64,000 nucleotides of DNA. Source: Pantoea nemavictus (GTDB lineage Bacteria > Pseudomonadota > Gammaproteobacteria > Enterobacterales > Enterobacteriaceae). The notes under the pieces are model-generated. The model saw only the letters and a program-made list of their open reading frames with translations, was not told the origin of the DNA and did not search any database. A program made the position numbers and the translations under genes. Of the stretch, positions 57,899 through 64,000 are shown in pieces. The stretch lies in NCBI RefSeq assembly GCF_037479095.1, contig NZ_JBBGZW010000001.1, positions 1,922,001-1,986,000 on the forward strand, in the 5' to 3' direction. Each line of letters begins with the position of its first letter. Positions within the stretch are counted from its first letter, which is position 1.

Positions 57899-59199
57899 TT
57901 GCCGCGCGCCTGCAGCCACAGCCTCATAGCGCAGATGAGGTTGAGCGACGGCTGGCCGCCCTGCGCGCGGGCCATTCACTTAACGCCATCATTAGTGTTA
58001 ATCCGCACGTGATGAATGAAGCGCAGCACTGCGATCGCTTGTGGCGCACCGGCACGCCGCTCGGCGCGCTGCACGGCATTCCACTGGTGATAAAGGACAA
58101 TATTGATTGTGCGGGTCTCCCTACCACGCTCGGCTGTCGCGCACTGGCCGACGCACAGCCTCGCGAAGATGCGCGTGTTATTACGCGCCTCAAAGCTGCG
58201 GGCGCGTTAATTCTCGCTAAAACCAATCTCTCCGAGTTTGCCTTTGATGTACGCTCGCGCAGTTCGCTGGGCGGCGATGTACGCAATCCGCTCAATCCAC
58301 TTCTGACCGCAGGCGGTTCCAGCGGCGGCAGCGCGGCGGCAGTGGTGGCGGGCATGGCGGATGCGGCTCTCGGCAGCGATACCGGTGGTTCTATCCGCAT
58401 TCCCGCTGCCTGGACCGGTTTGGTGGGATTACGTCCGGCATTTCGTCGTCGCCAGTTGCACGGCGTCGCGCCTCTTTCGCTGAGTAAAGATACCGTTGGA
58501 CCCATGACATGGTGCGTCACCGATGCGGCGCTGCTGCATCAGGTAATGCATGGGTTGCCGGTGCGTCCGCTACCGCCGCGATCCCTGCGCGGCGTGCGTT
58601 TAGGGGTTGTCAGCGATCTGCTCGGCGATGAGGCTGCGCAGCGTCAGGCGTTAGCACAGGCTTTCTGCCGGCTGCGGCGTGCTGGTGCGACGCTGGTTCC
58701 GCTGCGGTTGCCACTGGCATCGCGTGTCGCGCAGGAAACTTGCCTGAGCCTGCGCGAGTTCCATCCGGCCATTGCACGCTGGCTAACAAAAATGGCGTAT
58801 GCACCCACGTCACTCTCTGCGCTGCTTGCCCGTGGCGAACATCTCGCCGAATTCGACGCTTTATTGCAATTGCATCTCACGCGCCACGCGCTGGTGTGCG
58901 AAGCGTGGCGCGAACAGCGCCGTTTTCAACGCCATCTGCGTCAGCAGTTGCAACAGCAAATGCAGGCGCTGCGGCTGGATGCACTGATCTATCCCACCAG
59001 CCAGCGCACGCCGGTTTCGCTGGAGAAAATGCCACCGGGTTGGGCGCCTGAGCTGGCGGCTATAAGCGGTTTGCCGGCCGTGACGTTGCCGTTCGGGCAA
59101 ATAGCTAACGGTTTGCCGCTCGGTCTGGAACTGCTCTATCCCACCGCTGATGAAGAGGCATTACTGGCGCTGGCGCTAGCCATAGAACGCCAGCGTTAA
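57895..59199 (+). CDS. Amidase-signature family hydrolase
   Basis: The 434-residue enzyme has the amidase signature with the full Ser-cisSer-Lys triad: Lys67 in GIPLVIKDN, Ser142 in AGGSSGGSAA and Ser166 in SDTGGSIRIPA. The family hydrolyses amides, and some members hydrolyse ureas, carbamates or esters. GatA is unlikely because no gatB or gatC is adjacent and the context is catabolic. It is translationally coupled to the MFS gene (4-bp overlap), so it probably cuts the imported compound in the cytoplasm. The substrate is unknown. Confidence 0.9.
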   Translation: MIAARLQPQPHSADEVERRLAALRAGHSLNAIISVNPHVMNEAQHCDRLWRTGTPLGALHGIPLVIKDNIDCAGLPTTLGCRALADAQPREDARVITRLKAAGALILAKTNLSEFAFDVRSRSSLGGDVRNPLNPLLTAGGSSGGSAAAVVAGMADAALGSDTGGSIRIPAAWTGLVGLRPAFRRRQLHGVAPLSLSKDTVGPMTWCVTDAALLHQVMHGLPVRPLPPRSLRGVRLGVVSDLLGDEAAQRQALAQAFCRLRRAGATLVPLRLPLASRVAQETCLSLREFHPAIARWLTKMAYAPTSLSALLARGEHLAEFDALLQLHLTRHALVCEAWREQRRFQRHLRQQLQQQMQALRLDALIYPTSQRTPVSLEKMPPGWAPELAAISGLPAVTLPFGQIANGLPLGLELLYPTADEEALLALALAIERQR

Positions 59200-59326
59200 C
59201 GGCAGCATTGTCGGTATTAACCCTGTGGGAACCCTTCTCCCGCGGGGCTTTTCGGCTGCCTGATACCGCATAAAACTGCGCACATTCTCACTTTTCATCT
59301 TTTCCTGATTCGCCCCCTTTACGCCT

Positions 59327-59344
59327 TTTGCATACGTATGCAAA
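59327..59344. promoter_or_regulatory. Putative operator O3 of the LacI-family regulator
   Basis: TTTGCATACGTATGCAAA is a perfect 18-bp palindrome. It lies 36 bp before the start of the second dehydrogenase gene in a 180-bp gap and matches O1 and O2 in its core. Confidence 0.85.
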
Positions 59345-59379
59345 CCTATTTCACGGGATGCAATCATGAGGAATTGGAC

Positions 59380-60699
59380 ATGGCAATTTGGTTAAAACAG
59401 GCGGCAGCAAAGGCTGAACGCCAACAGCAGCAGCAACAGGTACGCAGCGATGTTGAAACCGTGCTGGCGCACATTGAAGCGCGCGGTGATGACGCGGTAC
59501 GTGAACTCTCCATCAAATTTGATGGCTTCGCTCGCGATGATTTCCGCTTAACGCCGCAGGAGATCAATGCCTGCCTGCAACAGCTCACAAAACAAGAAAT
59601 TCGCGATATCGAATTCGCCCAGGAACAGGTGCACAACTTCGCGCAGGCACAAAAAAATTGTCTGACCGATTTAGCGATTGAAACCCGTCCAGGCGTGATT
59701 CTCGGCCATCGCAACATTCCGATTAGTCATGTCGGCTGTTACGTGCCCGGTGGTAAATATCCGCTGCTGGCTTCGGCGCATATGTCGATCATCACCGCCA
59801 AAGTGGCAGGTTGCGATCGCATTGTGAGCTGTGCGCCGCCGTTTCACGGTAAACCGGCCGCGGCGATTGTGGCGGCGCAGTCGATGGCTGGCGCAGACGA
59901 AATCTATGCGCTCGGCGGCATTCAGGCGGTAGGCGCCATGGCGATTGGCACCGAACGCATTGCGCCGGTCGACATGCTAGTCGGACCCGGTAACGCATGG
60001 GTTGCGGAAGCCAAACGCCAGCTGTTTGGTCGCGTCGGCATCGATCTGTTCGCGGGTCCCACCGAAACGCTGGTGATTGCCGATGACAGCGTCGACGGCG
60101 AACTCTGCGCTACCGATCTGCTCGGCCAGGCGGAACACGGCCCCACCTCACCCGCGATTTTGCTGACCTGCTCGCGCCAGCTCGCTGAGGATACCGAGCG
60201 CTACATCCACCAGCTGTTGCTGCAACTGCCCACCGCCGATGTGGCGCAAAAAGCCTGGCACGACTTCGGCGAAATCATTCTGTGTGCCGACCACGATGAG
60301 ATGCTGGCAGAAGCTAATCGTATCGCGTCAGAACACGTGCAGGTGATGACCGATCGCGACGATTGGTATCATCAGAATATGCGCAATTACGGCGCGTTAT
60401 TTCTCGGTCCACGTACCAATGTGGCCTACGGTGACAAGGTGATCGGCACCAATCACACGCTGCCAACGCTGGGCGCATCGCGCTATACCGGCGGCTTGTG
60501 GGTGGGCAAATTTATGAAAACCTGCACCTGGCAACGCATCACCAGTGATGCAGCTTCGGCGGAAATAGGCGCTTACTGCTCACGTCTGGCGCTGCTGGAA
60601 GGCTTTGCCGGCCATGCTGAACAGGCCAACATCCGCGTGCGCCGTTACGGCCAACAAGACGTACCTTACGCCACACCTGCTCCGGTGACGGTGAAATAA
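59380..60699 (+). CDS. Histidinol dehydrogenase-like NAD+-dependent alcohol dehydrogenase, copy 2
   Basis: The 439-residue HisD-family protein has the same zinc and catalytic residues as copy 1: Gln250 and His253 in QAEHG, Glu318-His319 in SEHVQ, Asp352 in GDKVIGTNH, Glu407 and His412. A glutamine run (QQQQQQ) is near the N-terminus. It heads the right-hand operon, directly behind operator O3. Like HpsN, which oxidises 2,3-dihydroxypropanesulfonate, it may make a carboxylate from a diol, but the substrate is not known. I chose ATG 59380 (GAGGAATTGGAC upstream), because codons further upstream run through the operator. Confidence 0.88.
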   Translation: MAIWLKQAAAKAERQQQQQQVRSDVETVLAHIEARGDDAVRELSIKFDGFARDDFRLTPQEINACLQQLTKQEIRDIEFAQEQVHNFAQAQKNCLTDLAIETRPGVILGHRNIPISHVGCYVPGGKYPLLASAHMSIITAKVAGCDRIVSCAPPFHGKPAAAIVAAQSMAGADEIYALGGIQAVGAMAIGTERIAPVDMLVGPGNAWVAEAKRQLFGRVGIDLFAGPTETLVIADDSVDGELCATDLLGQAEHGPTSPAILLTCSRQLAEDTERYIHQLLLQLPTADVAQKAWHDFGEIILCADHDEMLAEANRIASEHVQVMTDRDDWYHQNMRNYGALFLGPRTNVAYGDKVIGTNHTLPTLGASRYTGGLWVGKFMKTCTWQRITSDAASAEIGAYCSRLALLEGFAGHAEQANIRVRRYGQQDVPYATPAPVTVK

Positions 60700-60709
60700 G
60701 GAGGCGCAC

Positions 60710-61471
60710 ATGGTTCCGATGACCCCTTCATTTCGTCTTGATGGACAGCGTGCGCTGGTAACCGGTGGATCGCGCGGTATCGGCTTCGCTGCCGCTATCG
60801 CGCTGGCCGAAGCCGGTGCAGAGGTGTGGATTGCCGCCCGCGATGCCGATCGCCTGAACAACGCCGTACAGCAGGCAGCTAACGCTGGCCTGACGCTGCA
60901 TGCGCTGCCGCTCGACGTTTGCAACATACACGCGGTACGCCAGACGCTGCACGACCTGCCGAGCTTTAATGTGCTGGTTAACAGCGCTGGGCTGGCACGT
61001 CATCAACCGTTCAGCGAGGTCAGCGAAGCAAATTTCGATGCCGTCATGGATGTGAATCTGCGCGCGACGTTTTTTCTGTCGCAGCAGGTGGCGGCGGGAA
61101 TGCAGGCTGCGCAACACGGCGGCAGCATTATCCATCTCTCCTCGCAGATGGCACACGTTGGCGGGCCACAGCGCAGCGTCTACTGCGCGTCTAAGGCCGC
61201 ACTGGAAGGATTGACGCGCGCCATGGCGCTGGAGCTGGGACGCGACGGCATTCGCGTCAACACGCTGTGTCCCACTTTTATTGAAACCGAACTATCGCAG
61301 GCTTCGCTGGCAGATGAAGCGTTCCGTCAGCAGACGCTGCGCCGTATTCAGTTGGGCCGCCTCGGCACGCTTGAAGATGTGATGGGCCCGGTGGTGTTTC
61401 TGGCGTCCCGTGCGGCTGCACTGATCACCGGCAGCGCGCTGAAGGTGGATGGCGGCTGGACGGCTTATTGA
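60710..61471 (+). CDS. Short-chain dehydrogenase/reductase
   Basis: The 253-residue classical SDR has the cofactor motif TGGSRGIG (18-25), NSAG at 91-94, catalytic Ser145, Tyr158 and Lys162 (YCASK), and the C-terminal VDGGW. Arg and Asp positions after strand 2 (AARDADR) suggest NADP or NAD cannot be told apart by eye. It probably oxidises a secondary alcohol in the same pathway as the HisD-like enzyme 10 bp upstream. AAGGAGG precedes the ATG. Confidence 0.9.
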   Translation: MVPMTPSFRLDGQRALVTGGSRGIGFAAAIALAEAGAEVWIAARDADRLNNAVQQAANAGLTLHALPLDVCNIHAVRQTLHDLPSFNVLVNSAGLARHQPFSEVSEANFDAVMDVNLRATFFLSQQVAAGMQAAQHGGSIIHLSSQMAHVGGPQRSVYCASKAALEGLTRAMALELGRDGIRVNTLCPTFIETELSQASLADEAFRQQTLRRIQLGRLGTLEDVMGPVVFLASRAAALITGSALKVDGGWTAY

Positions 61472-61481
61472 GGAGCGGATT

Positions 61482-62663
61482 ATGAAAGCGTTATTACGTC
61501 GCGATGTACTGCTGTTTTTCATTATTAGTCTGCTGTTTTTTATCAGCATTCACGCCTTTGATCCGTTTCTCGCGCCTTACATTACTTCACTGAATGTGGA
61601 GGCGCGCGTGATGGGAATTATCATCGGCGCCACCGGATTAGCTTCCATGTTGTTGCGTTTTCCTACCGGCATCCTGTCGGATCGCTTTCGCAGCCGTAAG
61701 CGCATCATCCAGATTGGCCTGTTGTTTACCATCGTCGCCTGGCCGGTTGTGTATCTCTGGCCAACGCCGGAAACGCTGTTTATCGCCAAGCTCGCCGATG
61801 GTGTGACCAGCGCGACGTGGGTCGTTTACAACGTGATGTTTGTTGCTTATTTTCCGCCGCTGGAGGCCGCCGCCGCGGTAGCCATGCTGAGTGTTACCTC
61901 GCCGTTAGGCACGTTTATTGGTATCTCCATTGCCGGTTTTATCGCCCGTCATTTCGGGGCCGAATCGAGCTTTTTGGTCGCTTCCACCGCTGCGCTACTG
62001 GCCTTTTTGCTGACATTTTTTATCCGTGAAAAACGCCCGGAAGCCATGCCCACGGCTCAGCGCCTCTCTGCGGTGCGCGTTCAGCTACGCGATCCCTCGG
62101 TGTGGTATCTCGGTGGGCTGTGTGCATTGGTGATGATGGTGCCGTTCGCCACGCGCGATACGCTAACGCCGTTGCTGGCAGAGGGTTTTGGTATGGCGGC
62201 CGCCTCGCTGGCCACACTCAGCGGCATTCATCTGTTCTTCTATGCGCTGGCCACTGCGCTGTGCGCGCCCTTCTTCTATCGCGTGTTGGGCTTACGTAAT
62301 ACCGCCATTATCGGCGGTGTCGTGCAAGGGGTGGTGGCGATCGCCATGCCATATGCACCCAATATCTGGCTGCTGTATGGCTTGCAGGCCCTGGCCGGAT
62401 GCGCCTTCGGCATGATCTCTACTGTGCTGAATTCGCTGATTGTCACCCGCACGCCAGCCTGGCAGCAATCAACGCGCGTTGGCCTGTATCAAAGCATTTA
62501 TTCTGCCGGGATTTTCTTTGGCCCGGTGTTGGTCGGCTACATCAAGTACTACTTTGCGATGCAGCAAGGTTTCATGGTGATTGGCATTATTTCCCTGCTG
62601 TCGCTGCTGCTGGTGCGCCATGTCATGCAGATGGTGCATGCCCGTCCTATGGCGGAGGGCTAA
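61482..62663 (+). CDS. MFS transporter, copy 2
   Basis: The 393-residue, 12-helix major facilitator protein is paralogous to copy 1 at 56663-57898. Starting at ATG 61482 with GAGGAG upstream gives MKALLRRDVLLFFIISLLFF. It lies 10 bp after the SDR gene and 2 bp before the hydrolase gene. Having two related transporters in one regulon suggests import of two related compounds, or one for import and one for export. Confidence 0.87.
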   Translation: MKALLRRDVLLFFIISLLFFISIHAFDPFLAPYITSLNVEARVMGIIIGATGLASMLLRFPTGILSDRFRSRKRIIQIGLLFTIVAWPVVYLWPTPETLFIAKLADGVTSATWVVYNVMFVAYFPPLEAAAAVAMLSVTSPLGTFIGISIAGFIARHFGAESSFLVASTAALLAFLLTFFIREKRPEAMPTAQRLSAVRVQLRDPSVWYLGGLCALVMMVPFATRDTLTPLLAEGFGMAAASLATLSGIHLFFYALATALCAPFFYRVLGLRNTAIIGGVVQGVVAIAMPYAPNIWLLYGLQALAGCAFGMISTVLNSLIVTRTPAWQQSTRVGLYQSIYSAGIFFGPVLVGYIKYYFAMQQGFMVIGIISLLSLLLVRHVMQMVHARPMAEG

Positions 62664-62665
62664 CC

Positions 62666-63382
62666 ATGCAACTGCCTTTGGTGTTATTAGGCGGCACATT
62701 ATGTGATGGCGCACTGTGGCAACCGCTTTGTCGCCATCTGCCGCAGCAACCGGTGATCATTCCCGAGATGGGAGGGGCCGAGAGTGCTGAACAGTTGGCG
62801 GCGCAGCTGCTGGCCGATTTACCTGCACGCTTTCTACTGGCGGGGTTTTCGTTAGGCGCATTAGTGGCGCTGGAGATGCAAGCGCAAGCCGCAGCGCGCA
62901 TCGCTGGCCTGGCGTTGCTGGCAGTCAATCCGCTGGCTGATGCGCCGCTAAATGCCGCGAACCGCATTGCCTTACTTTCTCATGCCGAGCAAGCCGGGAT
63001 GCAGCCAATTGTTGAACAAATGTGGCCGCGTTACGTCCATGCTTCGCGGCTAGCGGATCGCGCGCTGCTGCGCACGCTGGTTGAGATGGCTGAACGCACC
63101 AGCGTTGAGCGCTTTCGCCAGCAAACGGCAATCGCTATTCAACGTCGCGACCTGCGGCACACACTACTGTCGCTACATGCTCCGTTGCTGATCCTCAACG
63201 GCGACAGCGACGCCATCTGCACACCTGAACATCATCGTCTGCTCGTCAAGGCCGCACCCGCGGCCCGACACATCACCCTTGAGCAGTGCGGACACTTTCT
63301 GCTGCTGGAGCGGCCGCAGGCCTGTGCCAGCGCGCTGCAAACCTGGATTGAGGAGAGCGAATTATGCGTATCAACCCTTTAA
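62666..63382 (+). CDS. Alpha/beta hydrolase
   Basis: The 238-residue alpha/beta-hydrolase fold protein has the nucleophile elbow GFSLG (Ser62), an acid in LNGDSDAICTPEHH, and the catalytic histidine in EQCGHFLLLERP. There is no signal peptide, so it should act in the cytoplasm, likely as an esterase or lactonase in the pathway. I chose ATG 62666 (GGAGGG upstream), because the same frame runs back into the transporter gene without coding meaning. It overlaps the aldolase gene by 19 bp. Confidence 0.87.
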   Translation: MQLPLVLLGGTLCDGALWQPLCRHLPQQPVIIPEMGGAESAEQLAAQLLADLPARFLLAGFSLGALVALEMQAQAAARIAGLALLAVNPLADAPLNAANRIALLSHAEQAGMQPIVEQMWPRYVHASRLADRALLRTLVEMAERTSVERFRQQTAIAIQRRDLRHTLLSLHAPLLILNGDSDAICTPEHHRLLVKAAPAARHITLEQCGHFLLLERPQACASALQTWIEESELCVSTL

Positions 63383-64000
63383 AACAACGACATGAGCCGA
63401 TCATTAATGGCTGGCTGGCGATTCCCAGCAGCTACAGCGCTGAGATAGCCGGGCATCAGGGCTACGACGCAGTAACCGTTGACCTGCAACATGGCCTGAT
63501 AGATTTTGCCGCCGCGCTCACTATGTTGCAGGCGCTTTCATCTACGCCCACTACGCCGCTGGTGCGCGTTTCGCACAACGAACCGGCACAAATCATGCGC
63601 ATGCTGGATGCCGGAGCCTACGGCATTATCTGCCCGATGATTAACGATGCCGCCGAGGCGCAGCAGTTTGTCGACGCCTGTCGCTATGCGCCGCAAGGTT
63701 CGCGCTCATTTGGCCCGGCACGTGCGCTGCTATACGGCGGCAAAGATTATCCACAGCACGCCAACCAGCAAATTTTGACGCTGGCGATGATCGAAACCCA
63801 CGCCGGGCTGGCCAATCTGGATGCCATTCTCGACGTTGACGGGCTGGATGGCGTGTTTATCGGTCCAAACGATCTCTCTCTGACGCTTACCGGCCAGGCC
63901 AGCGCCGAATCGCAACATCCTGAGATGCTGAATGCTATCGAACGCGTACTTAGCCGCACTCGCGCCTGCCATAAGCTGGCCGGGATTTTTTGTACCAGCG
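63364..64000 (+). CDS. HpcH/HpaI-family aldolase, 5' part (runs off the window)
   Basis: This frame has no stop before the window edge; 212 residues are visible. It has the class II pyruvate-aldolase motifs: His43 in VDLQHG, Arg68 in LVRVS, RSFGPAR, Glu144 in AMIETHAGLAN and Asp170 in GVFIGPNDLS. These equal the base, arginine and metal-ligand residues of HpaI. Such enzymes cleave 4-hydroxy-2-oxo acids to pyruvate (or oxaloacetate-like products) and an aldehyde, so this may be the final carbon-carbon cleavage of the pathway. It starts inside the hydrolase gene (19-bp overlap). Confidence 0.9.
   Translation, partial: MRINPLKQRHEPIINGWLAIPSSYSAEIAGHQGYDAVTVDLQHGLIDFAAALTMLQALSSTPTTPLVRVSHNEPAQIMRMLDAGAYGIICPMINDAAEAQQFVDACRYAPQGSRSFGPARALLYGGKDYPQHANQQILTLAMIETHAGLANLDAILDVDGLDGVFIGPNDLSLTLTGQASAESQHPEMLNAIERVLSRTRACHKLAGIFCTS

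Noticed and set aside
57895..59199. Amidase as GatA, the tRNA amidotransferase subunit
   Set aside because: There is no gatB or gatC beside it, enterobacteria generally lack GatCAB, and the gene is coupled to a transporter in a catabolic regulon.
59380..61471. Naming the HisD-like and SDR genes hpsN and hpsO/P (sulfopropanediol degradation)
   Set aside because: The family matches, but the amidase, NTF2-like proteins and aldolase do not belong to that pathway and I cannot identify sulfonate-binding residues.
62399..62665. Upstream extension of the alpha/beta hydrolase by 89 codons
   Set aside because: The extension lies within the MFS transporter gene in another frame. A good ribosome-binding site precedes the ATG at 62666.

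Overview
The window is chromosomal DNA of a gamma-proteobacterium of the order Enterobacterales. The proteins are close to Escherichia coli but clearly diverged. The argCBGH arrangement, a peroxiredoxin-glutaredoxin fusion beside oxyR, Pantoea/Erwinia-like REP palindromes and the lack of menA between hslU and rraA suggest the Erwiniaceae, most likely Pantoea. That assignment is an inference from gene content and was not tested by a database search.

Layout. (1) 1-5.1 kb: start of the ilvGM operon with its ilvL leader and attenuator, then comM, maoP and hdfR. (2) 5.1-11.0 kb: a complete rRNA operon on the minus strand (P1/P2 promoters, 16S, tRNA-Ile, tRNA-Ala, 23S, 5S, tRNA-Asp, tRNA-Trp, terminator). 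(3) 11.0-19.7 kb: murI, btuB with a cobalamin riboswitch, trmA, yijD, fabR, sthA, oxyR and the peroxiredoxin-glutaredoxin gene. (4) 19.8-21.0 kb: one intact IS110-family insertion sequence sitting inside a pair of REP-like palindromes. (5) 21.0-35.4 kb: arginine genes (argCBGH/argE), ppc, and the methionine regulon (metF, metBL, metJ) with visible MetJ and ArgR sites, then rpmE. (6) 35.6-51.7 kb: core genes priA, cytR, ftsN, hslVU, rraA, zapB, glpFKX, emrD, fpr, yiiQ, tpiA and cdh. (7) 51.7-64.0 kb: an accessory catabolic region that runs off the right edge.

The accessory region is the least explained part. It holds two histidinol-dehydrogenase-like proteins, two tandem-domain NTF2/SnoaL-like proteins, two related MFS transporters, a LacI-family regulator, an amidase, a short-chain dehydrogenase, an alpha/beta hydrolase and an HpcH/HpaI-type aldolase. 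Genes are tightly packed with start/stop overlaps. Three near-identical 16-bp palindromes of the form TTGnATryGTATnCAA lie upstream of the regulator operon, the first transporter-amidase operon and the second dehydrogenase operon. I read this as one LacI-controlled regulon for uptake and breakdown of an unknown hydroxylated, possibly amide-linked, compound.

The second notable item is the IS110-family element. The 210 bp upstream of its transposase fold on paper into a 5' hairpin and two stem-loops. Short segments in those loops match the REP target flank and the element's own ends, which is the architecture of a bridge RNA. This lets the element ends be placed at CT dinucleotides, giving about 1209 bp.

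The rRNA operon joins murI (next to rrnB in E. coli) to tRNA-Asp/tRNA-Trp/hdfR (next to rrnC in E. coli), so gene order here differs from E. coli across an rrn locus.
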